Shown here: positions 1 through 14,373 of the stretch, one piece after another
Layout of the letters: every line of letters begins with the position of its first letter
Numbering within the stretch: the stretch's first letter is position 1
Origin: Tetrahymena elliotti 4EA
Taxonomy: Eukaryota; Ciliophora; Oligohymenophorea; Hymenostomatida; Tetrahymenidae
Reading direction: 5' to 3'
Assembly: GCA_000231825.2 (NCBI GenBank)
Contig: JH720308.1
Span: 124,001-188,000 of the forward strand
Length of the DNA: 64,000 nucleotides
Made by a program: the position numbers and the translations under genes
Notes under the pieces: generated by a model
Databases searched by the model: none
Seen by the model: only the letters and a program-made list of their open reading frames with translations
Told to the model about the DNA's origin: nothing

Positions 1-1276
1 AATAAATCTAGTTTTCTTAGTTTATTTAATATACTTGTGCATATCTTATCAAATAACTAAGTAGTAAATTTTCATTTTACTTTACAAAATTCCTTGTCTG
101 AGAAAATGTGTAGAAAATAAAATTCCTCAACAACAAAGAATATTTAATGCTCAACAACTCTGGCGTAGCTTATCGTATTTTATTTTACAAAGAAAATAAA
201 ATTTATTAATCCTATTTTTTATTTAGAATTTATGTTCGAGATTTTTTAGAACGAAAAAAGCTAAATAAAAATGCCGAATTCTATGTTTAGCATCTTTAAC
301 TTGGAAATAGTCAATCTAATCTTTATAGAGTATCTCAAGTGAAAACATCATAGCAATTCAAAGAAATTCTTAAATAATCAACCCAAATAAGTTAATTTAT
401 TGGAGAATAAAAAGAATCAGAAACTAAACATGACATATCCTTAAATTTTAATAAACTTTAACTCAATGAAATAGTTACAGAAGTAAAATAATTTTTGTAA
501 GCATATATGACCATCTAAGGAAATATCTTTTTTCATTTATTAGTCAAGGGTATTAGGTAAATTTAATGCTATTTCAGAAGAAATATAAGAAGAAGATCCA
601 GAAGTTTAATCTGAAAAGTACTAAGAAAAGATTCCTTAACAATTAAACTAGATTATCATTCCTGATTTTTATCCTAACCAAACAAAGTTACAAATAGATT
701 CATAATCAGACAGAATAAAAACGGAAGAATTACTTGATACCTAAGAAAACGAAGAAAATAAAATTTTGAAGACTGATACATCATTTACAAAAAATTTAAA
801 TCATCCTTCTATAATATCCCCTCAGAAGTAACTTTGATTGATAGATGAAATGATTTTTTGCTACATAATTTTATATAATTTAATAAAGTACCTTAGGCAA
901 CTCAAATCAGATGCTGATAAAAACAATATAGCAATAAAAGACAGAAGAAGATTTAGAAGCCAAATAAAATATGCAAACAAAATAAATACCTCGAGATTTG
1001 AAAGTTAAAGAAAATAACTTGACTAGATTGAAATAAAAATAGTAAGTTTTACTCAAAAAAAACTCTTTAAAATTTTTAATTAAAAAAACATCTAGATAAA
1101 ATAAAGAACAAGATAATATAAATCTTTCATAACAGCAAGATTCGAAAGTGATAGCTTCTTTATTCACTCCTAGAAATAATGAAAAACCAGTGAATAATCC
1201 AGTTTAATCATACAGAGAAGCATTTGCTTAGAAAATGAAAAAAACAATAAGTTTTAGAAGTGCTTAAAAATAATGA
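1..1276 (+). CDS. Uncharacterised protein, 3' part (5' end outside window)
   Basis: The product is not recognised. With TAA/TAG as Gln the reading frame runs through four exons: 1-60, 114-482, 544-827 and 889-1276. They are separated by introns 61-113, 483-543 and 828-888 (53, 61 and 61 nt), all GT...AG, and end at TGA 1274-1276. The exons sum to 1,101 nt, so at least 366 residues are encoded. No start was assigned, because the frame is open at the window edge. The first visible part is mixed hydrophobic and charged (for example VRDFLERKKLNKN). The rest is hydrophilic and rich in Gln, Asn, Lys and Glu, with no recognisable domain, signal peptide or membrane segment. It probably belongs to the large class of ciliate proteins with disordered C-termini. 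The splice model is fairly secure because each intron removes an in-frame TGA or restores frame; function is unknown. Confidence 0.6.
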
Positions 1277-1613
1277 AATTATTTTAAAAATATTTGTATG
1301 TTTGTTTTTTACTTTCAATTTTTTTAATATTTTTGAATTTAAATTAAGAGTAATTAAATATTTTCAAATTAAATAATGTATGGGATGCTTGCTTATTTTA
1401 CCAATCAAACTATCAAATGATATTATATGGTTATTATCTTAATAAAATAAGCAAATATTTGTTTCTAAATAATTGTTATAATATTGTTATTTCTACAAAC
1501 TCAAATTATAAGAAAAAGTTAAGTAAATAATTAAAAATTGATCAAAAAAAATCAAAATATTTGCAAATTCATTTAATTAAAATTATAATAAATTCAAATA
1601 TTCATTCTCTATC
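1277..1613. other. AT-rich spacer
   Basis: This is a very AT-rich gap between two genes on the same strand, presumably 3' UTR followed by the promoter of the giant gene. No RNA gene, repeat or clear motif was seen. Confidence 0.6.
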
Positions 1614-4600
1614 ATGTAAAAATAAACTAATCAGCTTTTAAAGAGAAGTGAAAAATTGGATAGGAAACATTTTATATTGCTCAGAAAGAATTTTTCAAAT
1701 AACTACATAGACAATATCATATATCCTGTAGATATTTTAGATGGTAAGAGTGGGCTGATAGTAATTAAATATAATTCTTTAGAAATAATAGAGCTAATTG
1801 AATGTCATATAGATATTTATCTGCTAAAAGATATAATTTTACATAATCGTTAGAGCCTAATTAACCTATCTTTAATTTATTGCACATTTTATTCTATTGA
1901 AAAACCTTTTCTTGGTGAAACTTTTGAAAAAGAGAGACATTTAGCTGACTTTTTAAATTTGATCAATTTTGTTTCTTTGATAAGAAGTTTTGAATTTTAA
2001 GATATTAAGAATATCGTCTTTAAGCCCTTATAATACAGTTCAATTTTTTAGCACTAGATTAAAAGACCCATAGATTATGATGAAAAGAATTTAAATAATT
2101 TTACAATTTATAACAATAAAAAAGGAGAACAAATACTACCAATCAGTATCAAAAAATACGAGTAATATTTAGATATTAAGCTACTTTTTTAAATAGTATT
2201 GATATATTAAGATATTAAATAGTATTGAATTATATTAATTACTTTTTACTTTTTAATAGTGCCACGATAGAATAGCCTCTCAGCAATCTTAAAAGGTAAC
2301 TTTAATAATTATATTTATAAATTAAAAGATTTTAATCATTGGCTAAAATAGATAAATAGAGGTTACTCCAGAATTAAAAAAATTAATAGCCTAAAAAGTT
2401 AAATCTCTTGATAGTTCTTAGTATGTTTAAAATGAGATAGAGCTTAAATAATTTGAAATAAATAATCTCTATAACACTTAATAAACTTAATAAGGTAAAT
2501 TTGATGTTGAAGAGCTCATTATAAATTTGCATAAAAAGAATGTTTAAAATAGCTAAGAAGAAGATCCTTAAGGAGTTTAGAGCCAATGTGATCAAATGAT
2601 TACAGATATTTATAGAAATGTCTCTGTATTTACTTAAAAAATAAAATTTTGTATGGAATAAATATAAAAAGCTCAAGTTCTTATAATAAAAGATAATATT
2701 CTTTCTTTTTAAGATTCTTTTGAATAAATGAGATTTCTCATAGATAGAGAAAAGAAAAATATCAAAAGAGTTATATTTTCTTAAAATTATTCATTTTCTA
2801 AATAGCTTTTCTCATAAATTGTTGTTGAGCTACATAAAATCCAAGATATCCAAGAAATTTGTTTTATCTAAACTGTTCTATAAGAAAATGCTTTCAACAT
2901 GTTGCTAAATTTAATTCATATTAAGAAGATTAAATATATGATAATATATAAAAGCTACTTCTTATAAAATGAAATAGAAACTTTATTAAACTAAAAATGC
3001 TAACCTATTAATCATAATTCTTATTTTTTATTAGATATATAAAGCAAATAATATCATTAATTTTTAACCAGAGTTTTACCTAACTATGATATGCTACTAT
3101 CTTATGAAAACGAACCTTTTAAGCTAAGCTAAAATGAGTTAGTCTATTTAAATTTTTAAAAGATAAGTGATGAAAAGAAGAATTTAGTAAATTTTTATAT
3201 ATAGAACCAGCTTTTAGAAAGAAATAGTGACATCAGTGAAGAATTTATTAACAAATATAAAGATTTAATATATGATTAAGCCACAAATTAAATATAAAAT
3301 AACATAGAATCAATCATTTAAAACGAAGATATTGAAACTCTAATTAAATAAGATGATATAAATATTCTCAATTTTCCTATCCTAATTTCTATTCTTTCTT
3401 CATTTAAAGACATTTATGACTACAAAATATTAAAAAAATATTATTTAAAGCCAATCTCTTCTCTTAAATCAATCAAGTCTAATATTAATTTGATTAAATT
3501 CTTTGACATCAAATACTTTTTGAAAAGTGATAAATAAGTAAATTATTATTCAGATAAATTTATAATTTTAAAAAAATTTTTTTATAATAAATTTAAAAGG
3601 AGGATTCTTAAAATAATTAAGATAGACACTTTAAAATGAACTATGAAATGTTTTATGATTTTTATAAGTGCTATAAATATAACAAATAGATACTGAAAGG
3701 AGATATTGTTTAAGAAAAAATTAAAAATATTCATCCATGGATTTTACTTGACCCTGATTTTAAGTGCTGCAGTTAAAATGTAATAACTTTTTAAGGAAAT
3801 AGAGCTTTGTGCTTTTTGAATATTTTAAATGAAATAAATGCAAAAGCAATAGAATAATTAAAAATAGGAATCGATTTATCTGAATTGTTTATGAATAACA
3901 TACAATTTGATTTAACTTAGTTTAATAAAATTATTGCAAATTTAGTAGAGTTACATTTAGAAAAATTTAATTTTTTATTTGACATGAATTTTTTGAATGA
4001 TGTTTTTGAAAAATCAAACCTTTTGTCATTGCTAAATCTATCAGATATGAGTTTAACTAATGATAGAATTAAAAATATTTAGTTCAGCAAAGTTCCTAAA
4101 ACTCTTAAAATATTTAACATTTCTGAAAATCCTGCAATCTAGAATATGTCATTTTTGAATGATCTATTCATGTAATGTTCTAAATTAGAAGCCCTAGGTC
4201 TAAGAAACATTGATTTATTCTTTTAACAAAAACTTAGTTCAATATAATTTCAATTGATTCCTGAAAGCTTAGAAAAAATAGATCTTTCTTTCAACTAAAT
4301 TCCAAATTAAAAATAGATTCAACTAGATTTCATAAATTAAATAATCAGAAGGTGTTTTAAATTGACTCATATCTTCTTGATTAATTGCAATTTAAGCAAT
4401 TTTAATATAGCTCCTATTAATTTTGATTTGCTTAAATAGAATCCACTCTTTGCTAAATTTGATATCAAGGGTAATAAGTGCTTCAAGAGTTTAAATTTTT
4501 TGAATGGAATCTTAGATAACTGCTAATCATTTACTAGCTTACAATTAATGGATATGAACTTGAACATATCAAAAATTAAAACAATAAATTTTATGAATTG

Positions 4601-7600
4601 CAGAAATTTAACTTAATTAAATTTATCATAAAACAAAAGCATAGACAATTTTAGTTTTTTAAATGAAATATTTTATTTTGCTCCTAATTTATCCTCTTTG
4701 ATTTTATAAGATGTAGGCTTTTAACAAGATAAGCTCATAAATCTAAATATTGAGCAGCTTGGTAAGTAACTTACAGAATTAAATATATCTAATAACAAAG
4801 AATTTGATGCTTTTGAGTTTCTAAATACATTTTTCCCTCTTGCAACTTAACTAGTAGAACTGAATTTAAGTGACATCAATTTAAATGATTAATAAATGTA
4901 GTTTATTGCTTTTGAAACAATAGAGTCATAAAATATAACTTCAATTACTTTGACTCATAACAAAATCAGAAAAAATTTTGTTAGACTATTTTAATTATTA
5001 AAAAAAAGAGATTATAATATTTTTATTAATTTTGAATATGATAAAATTGATAACTAAATGTTTCGTAAATTTTTGAAGCTAAGCAATACTTCATTTGAAA
5101 AAACTCTTGCATACTAAAATCTTCTTAATGATTAGCAGCATGTCGAAGCAGAAGCATTTTTGGAGAGAGAACAGAGAAAATTTTTACAAACTTAGCAGGA
5201 GTTAGTTTAAAAGTAAAGCAGTTACAATTTTTACAGATCAAATGGATTTTCAAATGATATAGAAAGCAGAATATAAAAATTGGAACCATCTACTTAGCAA
5301 AAGTAATAATTAGAGGAGTTTATAGTTAATTAAATGCGGCTTACATAGAAATTAGAAGAAGAATATATGAAAGGATTTATAAGTTATTATGATTTTGAAC
5401 TAGATTAAGCTTCCTAAGGTCAATTGAGTACTATTAATTTTAGGAATTTAAAATGTCTTAGTGGAATAGATGTTTATAGTTGTAGAAAAGATTGTCTAAA
5501 ATACTTAATTAAATTAGATATGACTGGCTTCTCCTGTAGTTAAGGATCATTTTAATTCTTGAATTACTTATTCCTATATGCTACTTAATTAAAAATTTTA
5601 AATATCAGTAGATGTGAACTAAGTGATGATGATGTACACTCTATTAATTTCAAATCAAATTCTTTAGAAAATTTAGATTTATCTTTTAATGATTAAATTC
5701 AAGATTTCTCATTTATAAATAAACTTTTGCAAAATTGTCAAAAGCTAAAAGTTTTGAGATTGCAAGACATGGATTTGAATGATGAAAAAATATAAACTAT
5801 TGATTTTAAATGCTTACGTTTTACTAAATTAAAAATTATAGATTTTTCTTACAATTATAGCATTCAAGACTTTGATTTTATAAATAAAATATTAGATCAT
5901 GCTCCTAAGTTAGAAGAACTTCTATTCTTAGATATTGATGTAGTAGATACATAGATCAATTAAATATTATTTTATAAATTAAAATACACTAATTTAAAAA
6001 AATTTGTTTTGAGTTAAAATGATTAATTAACTAATTATTTCTTTTTAAACTTGATAATAAACTATTCACCTTAGCTTGACCACATCATAATATCCCATTA
6101 AGATATTTACAAAGATCCAGAATATTATATATAAAAGTAAGAAGGTGATCTTTAAAACACTCATGCAATATCTTAATCTCCCAATTATAATTAAGGTGAA
6201 TTTTCAACTCCTAGAATAGCTGCTTATTTAAATTAAAACTCAATTAATTAATTTTATTAAAATAATTCGAGCATGAAAGGTGATCATTTGTTGTTATCAA
6301 AATATGCTATTTAAGATTAGAAGCAAAATTAATTTAGAGACTAAAGTGAGAGTAATTCAAATTTGTAAAAAAAGACAAGTTTCAATAGTTTGATTGTATC
6401 AAGATTTTAACAAGATCAAAATTTCAAATTGAATTAATACTAAGAAGCAGTTAATGATTATGATTCATTATATGGATCAAATTAATTCAAAAAAAATAAT
6501 AGTAACTTGAATAGTTAATCATAAATTTATTCAAGTAGATAAGCTAAAATTTAATAGCAAAATGGATAAGAATAAAATAATTATCAATCAATTGATAAAT
6601 CTTAAAATAACTAGGACCAATAATTTGAAGAAAATATTGATAGAATGAATCAAGATATTTATGATATTTTAGCTTCAAATTAGTTAGGATTTTCAAGAAG
6701 AAGAGCATCCTTAGCATTTGCTAAGTAAAATTCTAATGAAAAAAGTTAATAAATTGAAGTAAAATAAGAACAGAATAATTATAGTGAGAGATAACAGAGT
6801 CCATCTGAAGAAAAATAGCAATAAATAAATGAAAGAAGGCTTTCTTATTAATCAAAGTCTTCTCTTAAACAAAATGCTAATAAAAGTTTAATTGAAGAAA
6901 ATTTCAAATAAAGTCAAAATGTAAGATGGGCTGATTAAAATTAATAAGACAATGATGATGAATAAGAGGATATATAAAATGCATAAATAGAATAGAATCA
7001 AGCTAACATTTCTAATTAATTTATTTTAAATGATACTTCTCAAGCAATAAAATCTCCTTAATTATCATATCAAAATCAAGAAAAACCAAGTTAAAAATAA
7101 AATTACATAAACTAACCTTTAATATCTACAAATTAAGAAACGAAGTAAGGACAACCTAAACAATAATAAACTTCATTGTAATAAAAAATTCTTGATAACC
7201 ATTTAAAATATTAAGCAAGTCCTCAAAAAAGGGGAAATAATCAAAATTCTTAAAATAATAAAAAGACAAGTCTCTCTCCAGATTAATAAGGTAATTAGAA
7301 AAATAAGCAATTACATAGCCCTTCAACATAAAAATCAAATAACCCTTAAAAAAATAAAAGTAATTCACCTTAAACACATTAAAAGAATAGTCCAAAGACA
7401 AATTAAAAATAAAGTAATAGCTACTCAAATGATAAAAAAAATAGTCCTTAATCTAATAATAAAAATACTCCTCAAAATGTTAAAAAGAGCAGCCCTTAAA
7501 ACAATAAAAAGAACAGCCCTTAAAATATTTCAAAGAATGGCTTTTAAGTAAATCAAAATCCGCAAACCTAAATATCACCAAAAGAATAAATTGAAAAGAA

Positions 7601-10600
7601 TAAAAATATAATGAATATTGATAAATAATAAAGTTACAGAGATAAATCTAATGATACTTTAACTGGATCAGCTGAAAAGAAAGAAGTGAAATAAAATTCC
7701 TCTATTATTCAAGAAAATGATAATAACGAGAGCTACCAAATAGTAAATATGAATGATATGTAAGTTCTTGTTTCTAGTTAGGATATGTAAAGATCAGAAA
7801 TATTTGATAGCTAGGAAGTATATAATAAGCTTTAAGGAAACACTAATTTAATTTCTTAGGAATTTGATGACTTAAAATGTTATTAAAATTCTCTTAATTT
7901 GTAATAATTTCTTAAGAACTAAACTAACTCAATCTAAAATAATTAGAGATAAAATTAAGATGATTATTCTGTACCTAGTAAATCAAGAATAAGCTTAGAT
8001 ATTTTTTATAATCCTAAAGATAACTAAGACACAGCAAATTCTACAAATTCGAAGGTTCAATAAAGAGATAAAAAAAGAAAAGTATTTTTAGATAAGAGAG
8101 AAACAGCTCCTCAGGTATAATCAAGTTTACCGACCAATATTAAGCAAAATGGTAGCTAAATTTAATAAAACAATTAACAATTGTTTTAGGAAAGTTAGTA
8201 AGACTCCTTTGAAGACCATTTACCATAATAGAATTCTGTTTTTATTTAATAGAAAAAGAAAGAAAAAAAACATACTAAAAAAGTTTAATAAAAATAAAAA
8301 ATCATAAAAACGCCTTTTGCTTTTCTTAAAGATGTCTTTTAGAAATCTTAATAGCTAGTTAATAAAATCGAAAAAGAAGTAGAAGATAAAGGAGGAGATT
8401 TCTTAAAAACAAAAAATTCAAAAAAAATTAAAATGATTGATTTTAATAAAGAAGCAAATAAAAATCAAAGTTAAAAGTAGAGTGGTAGTGGAAAGAAATA
8501 AGATATTTATTATTCAGATTATTATAACAATTAAGATTATTATCAAATAGATAAAACTCAAGATGATTACAATAAATAAAAAATATAGCAGCAATAAACT
8601 CCATCAAAATAAAATGAAAAATATCTTCAAACTTATTAAAAAAGTGAAACTAAAAAATAAAATTTAAGTAAAGCTGAGTTAGATTTTGCAGAGGAATTTG
8701 AACAAATGATTATTGATAATTAAAAATGGAAGAAAAGCTAAGAATAAAAATAGAGAGATGAGTAATTTAAGAAATTAATATAGAGTAACTAAAGGTATTA
8801 AGAACAATAAATTCCTAACTCACCTTATAGAAATTACTTCCTTTAAGAAAAAAATATCTAAAGACCTTACTAAAGTTCAAGTTAGTTTAATTCAAGAGAA
8901 TACACTCAAATTAACTTTATAAAACCTAGAAGTTAATAGTAGAATAGAACAAAAAACTAATCAAATTAATAAGGACAACCCCATTTATTAGAGGAATTGA
9001 GCTAGAAGTAGAGCTATTTAAAAAAAATAAAATATGAAAATTTGGTGTAAGAAAATTTAATTTAAATTTAAAATTAAATTGAAACACTCTAAGGTAATCA
9101 GAGTTAATTGCTTTAAAAGAGTAAAACATCTATTAAAAATAATAATCCTTAACTAGAATAAAGTAAATTCTCATAAAAAGATAGTCTTATTAGCAATTAA
9201 TCATTAGATTCTAATAAAAAGTAGCATATGCTTAATTTACTTGATTCAAAAAGCTCATTTTAAAATAAACAAAAGCAAAGATAAGATAGTCCCTACAGTA
9301 TAGGTAGAGATAGTTTACTCAATAACTTTAGATAAGTTAATAACCATATACTATAAAATAAAGAATTTAATAATCTAACAACAGATTAAAATTAATATGT
9401 GTTAAATCAAGATAATTTAGAAAGTAAGAATAATACTTTTTAGTAACTATCAAATAATACTTTACAGCAATAATCAAATACTTAACTCAATGATCTTAGT
9501 CCTTAAGATAATTATAAATATTTAAAAGTAATTTAGGGATTAGATAATAGTAAATAATAACAATAAGCGAGTGATTAATCTAATAGTATTAATTAATAAA
9601 ATAATAATAATAAATAAACTATTTCAGAAAAACCAATCAATGAGTAGTAAATACCTAAAATTAGTGATAATTCTTAAGAATAAAAATAAATAAAGAATTA
9701 ACTGATTATAACTACATAAAATCTTTATTAATATGAATCTTAAGAAAATGATGAATAAAATTTAAATATAATCTCTTCTCAACAATCAGCTGAAATTAAT
9801 AGCAAAAAATAAAGTTTATAGTTATTATCAATAATGGAAGAAGATAATTTAGATGATGACATTATAAAAGTTCAAATCTAGCAAAAAAAGCAAAACTCTC
9901 ATCATACAATTGCAGATCCACCACATGAAAGTAAATAAGGAGAAGATATTTAAAATAATTCAATCCAATAAAAAATACAAGCAGAAATTTAATAAAATTA
10001 AGTTTCAGATTAATAAAATGAAAAAAATTTCTAAATGTCATAGATATTAGAAGTTTAGGAATCTCAATTTTAAGAATAGTAGTAAGACATAAGTGTATTA
10101 GTTCAAAAAGATATTGATAATCAAGATGATGAATAGGGATTGCTAAATCAAAATTCTTAATTAAAAAATTAATCTTAGAATTAAATACTTGGTGAAGATG
10201 TAAATTAAAAATTAAATTCTGAAGGAAATAGAAAGAAAGAATCTGCTGGGGAAAAAAACGATGAATAACTCCTAAAAGAAAACTAAAAATAACTAGAATA
10301 AAATAAGGAAGACTAAACAAATATAAATTAACCTTAGTCAAATAACTAACAAGAATAACAAGATTTTTAAGAAAAGTTCAGAGAAAATTAGTAAACAATT
10401 TAAGAAATTACATAAGTTGATTTTACATAAGCTAATGAAAATAGTGTTCTCTACTAAAAAAATTTAGATATTTCTTAAATTGATAATGATTAATCTAACA
10501 TTTTAATAATCTAAGCTGATGAAGCTGAGGAATAAGACTAAGTAAATGATTTGACTGATGTTAAACTAGATTAAGAAAATTCTTAGATTTATTAAATAAA

Positions 10601-13600
10601 AACTAATTATTAAGAATTAGAAGAACAAATTATTCAAATTCAGCAACAAGATTAAAATAATCATGATGAAATGAGCGATTCTCAATAAAATTTTGATAAT
10701 TTTTAGAAGCAGTTATAAAAATTTTAAGAAGACGAAGATGAATATTTAGAATATCTATAGACAGATAAAGAATTAAATTTTAAAAATATTAGAAATAGTG
10801 AAACTGAAGTGATAGAACTTCGTAGTTTAAAAGGAGATTTAGTCTAAGAAATGATTGAATCGATTATGTAAAATGCTAGCAATTCCCTTAAAATTCTCAG
10901 ATTAGAAGACCTTGATTTAAGCAATTTTGGAGAGATTGATCCTTCTAAATCAAAACTAGATCTTTAAGAGCTAAGCTTAAAAAAAACAATAATACCGAAT
11001 TTAGATTTTTTAAATATGATAGCAGGGTATTGCAATAAGGATCTTATTAGACTTAATATATAAGATTTAGAAATAGCTCAAAAGAAAGTTACTTCTAATT
11101 TATAATTAAAAATATTTTAGCAGCTTTTAGAGCTTAGTGTGTCTGGAAAATCTACTCCATAAATATTTTAAAATTGCAGCTATTTTAATTTAATACTTAA
11201 CAAGTGCCAATCATTATAAAAGCTAACTATTGTTAATTCGCATTTGGATTTTCAAAATATCAAAATTATCCACTATAAAAACCTTAGAGAAATTGATTTC
11301 TCTCATAACTCAAAAATTTAGGTGAATTTCTTGAATGAGCTGATTAAGAATGCAAAAAATTTAATACATCTTAAATTAAATGGAATTTAATTAACCAATG
11401 AAAAGGCGAATTAGTTAAATTTTTAAAATATTTCTAGGTCTCTGTAAACCATTTCATTAGCAGATAATCCTTTAGATTTTTCACATATTGATCAACTTAA
11501 ATTCTTAAAAGAAATAGTTAAACATACACAGAATAGCCTACAATATTTTGTTATTGACCATGTGTTTATTTAGCCATATCATATTCTATAAAGAGTATGC
11601 ATTGAAGAAGATATAGTTGAATTATCTGAATCAGAAAAATAATAATAAGATTCAATCACCTAAAAGGAGGCTGGGAAATAAAAAAAGATTAAATTCAGGG
11701 CTTTAATTAAATTTGTAAATAGAAATTAGCTTAATGTTTCTTAAATTCAATAATAACAAAATGAAAGTTTTGAAGATAATTTGGTTGATATAATCTTTAA
11801 AGATCGTACGACATGTGAGAATATTATTTTAAATGATTTGATCTGTGGTAGCATAATTTAAAATTAAGAATTTTACTTGCAAAACCGCAACTTTAATAAT
11901 AATTTACTTATTTTTTCACCACTCGAAATAAGGTTTTAGATGATTAATTTTAAAAGTCGACTTACTTTAAGTATGCTCTCAAAATTCACTTCAGAAGGAT
12001 AAAATAATATTTACAATACAATCATGTTGGGAAATTAAAATTAAAAATAAGATAAATAAAGCAATCGAGTCTAAATGATTTCAAATTGCTATGAATATAT
12101 CTTAGGCTTTTCTTGTTAAAAGAATGAAATTTTTGAAACGTTTTATAAGCAATACTAAAGTAAAGATGAAAGTATGTATTTTGATTTATTTTCAGAATTA
12201 AAATCAAATAATTACAGTGAACTCAAAAGAGTTTATTTACCTTTAAATTTAAGTTTAAAGATAATTTAGAAGCAAATGACAGAATTGTAAGTTATAGAAA
12301 TGCTCAATTTTATGCCTCCTTAGCAATTGATCATCAAGTAGAGATTGAGTAATTAGCTTTTAAAATGCTGGTACTGCATAAATTATTTATCTCCTTTAAC
12401 ATTCAAATCAAAGATGCAGTTTTTATATGATGAAAAAGATGGAGAAACATAATAAAAATAATAAATTTGGTATGAAAAATCATTAGCAAATTAATTTGTA
12501 GACTATTATTATAACAGATAAGTAAGTTAATCCACAGTTCTATTAGAAGTAGTTAAGAAATTCTGCCTCTATGTTTTTTATGTATTTTTTAATGCACTTT
12601 CAAGTGTTCAAAAGCCTTTTTTATTTGACTTTACTGTCATAGAATTCAACAACAAACTAGAGTACAATGCTTAGAATGAAGCTATGCTGTTTATATTATA
12701 CATAATTTATTTACTAATAGCTATTGCTTGTGTAAGCTTGTTTAATATTATTGGATTTCAATCTCAACAAAATATCTCTTAGATTAAAATTAACTCTATC
12801 AACCATATTATTTTTATCATTTTCTAGGTAGCTGTATTTTTTATCGATATGGCAATAGTCAGCTACTTTAAGCACTCTCTGAAAACTATTTAGTAAAAAT
12901 CAATGAGTTTTCACAAGTTTAAATACTTGTCTGCTGAAATGAGCTTTTACTTAATTTAAATAAAATAGTTTTTATTATCATAAATCAAAGCTTTCTCTTT
13001 TTATTTCAACTATTGCTTTATCACGATAACAATAATAGATAATAATTTAACCTTTATAATTCTATCTGGAATATTCTTCTGTTTTTATATATTGATAGAC
13101 TTCTTTTCACTCTTTCATCTCTTAGCAAAATTGTAATTTACTAATAAAAAGTACTAGCTATGTACTGAAAGGATAGATAAGCTAATTATATTAACTTAAA
13201 TTACTAATTTATTAGCAAGCAATAATTTTATCAGAGAATACTCTCCTTCAAACTATTTACATATTAATAATAAATTAATTGATAAAACATTACTGGCTGA
13301 GTAGCTATAGCTTTTATTATATTCACTTCCTTTAGTAATTATATAATTAGCATTTTACAAAAATTAAGGAGGTCAATATAATAGTGTAATCGAAGCATCA
13401 ATAGCTTTCAATTTTATTTATTTAATTTTAAATCTGATTCACATCTTAAGCTATAATCCAACATAAGTTAACCAAGAAATGTTTGATGAGCTAAATGAAA
13501 AAAAGAAAAATGAACTCCAAAACATATATGAATCTAAACTCTTTGACTTGTAAAAATATTAAATTAAAAAGCAGTATCATGAAAATTTGAAATGTTTGCG

Positions 13601-13754
13601 TTTTTCGTAGCAAAAGAAAAGAGAAGAACTCCTTAAGCTTGGCTAAAATAGAATCATTTACTAATAATATTTTGAATCAGACCAAGGAAAGTATTAAAAT
13701 TTAATGAATGAAATACAATATAATTTAGACATTACTTAATACTATGAATAATGA
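1614..13754 (+). CDS. Giant leucine-rich-repeat, Gln/Asn-rich multi-pass membrane protein
   Basis: ATG 1614 begins a model with introns 2196-2259 (64 nt) and 3538-3599 (62 nt), then a single exon of about 10.2 kb ending at TGA 13752-13754. The spliced 12,015 nt encode 4,004 residues. Residues about 755-1090 and 1235-1450 carry irregular leucine-rich repeats of the LxxLxLSxNxI type (for example LEKIDLSFNQI). Residues about 1455-3000 are a Gln/Asn/Ser/Lys-rich, probably disordered tract. About 3015-3260 return to LRR-like sequence (LRLEDLDLSNFG). From about 3605 to 3905 there are six or seven hydrophobic segments separated by charged loops, followed by a charged tail. I infer a membrane-anchored protein with an LRR binding surface; ligand and pathway are unknown. 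No kinase or nucleotide-binding motif was seen. The start is the first in-frame ATG after an AT-rich leader. The frame stays open for 94 codons beyond the stop. Confidence 0.8.
7300..7545 (+). repeat. Degenerate Ser-Pro-Gln repeat inside the giant LRR gene
   Basis: The coding sequence repeats a unit of roughly 27-30 nt giving variants of (K/N)NSPQ, for example KKSSPQNN and KKNSPQNI. The clearest copies lie at 7435-7535. The units are imperfect, so this is a diverged in-frame expansion, not a recent microsatellite. It lies within the disordered middle of the protein. SP dipeptides could be proline-directed phosphorylation sites, but that is inference. Confidence 0.55.
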
Positions 13755-14373
13755 GAATATTATTTACAAAATCAAATCTTGAGATATTTTATTCAAACTA
13801 AATTTAATTAATTTACATTTTTCTGTCTACTCTCTCTTGTAATCATATTATTTTTATTTTTAATAAATTACTTTAACATTAAAATTTAGTAAAATAGGGA
13901 AAAAATAATTAGAATTAACTTATTATTGAGAAAAATTAGAACCTCCTAAGTTTTAACAAATATTAAATTTTATTAATCTAAATTAATAGCATTTAGTTGT
14001 TTTTATTTACATGTTAAAAACTTAAAAATAAATCAATGAACTATTATAATTTTTGAAAAAAACTTTCTTTATGCTGATTATTTTCTTTCAAAAGTAAGCT
14101 TTAAAAGCAAACACAATCCTAGACTTAATAAAATAAAAAATATAACTGAATTCTTTTCATTTTGTTTAAAAAAATAAATGAATACAAAATTTAGTTGCAA
14201 TATTTTTTTAATTTAAACAACTCTATTTTGAAAAAATGATTACTTCTAAATATCAAACTATTATAATTGAATATCATGGCTTTTATTTTTTTTATCAATA
14301 CTTTAGTTCTTCAAATAAATTGTTTATTTTTTAATACTATTTATTATATTTATATATTAGTTAATTTAATAGT
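13755..14373. other. Convergent 3' region with open frame after a TGA
   Basis: This spacer separates the stops of the giant LRR gene (+) and the sphingomyelinase-like gene (-). The first 94 codons continue the giant gene's frame without another TGA until 14037-14039 and include a strongly hydrophobic stretch. This could be chance in T-rich 3' UTR or a lost or read-through C-terminus. Beyond 14040 nothing recognisable was seen. Confidence 0.45.

Noticed and set aside
2..433. Open + frame from the window start to TGA 431-433
   Set aside because: Its composition is poor, and a different frame (114-482) joins the downstream exons with correct phase at GT 483 / AG 543, giving a more protein-like sequence.
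907..1167. Standard-code - strand frame of 86 codons
   Set aside because: It lies antisense to the final exon of the uncharacterised + gene, whose splice-consistent frame is much longer.
9862..10341. Standard-code - strand frame of 159 codons
   Set aside because: It is fully antisense to the giant LRR gene; its Phe/Leu/Ile-rich composition is the mirror of Gln/Asn/Lys codons on the + strand.
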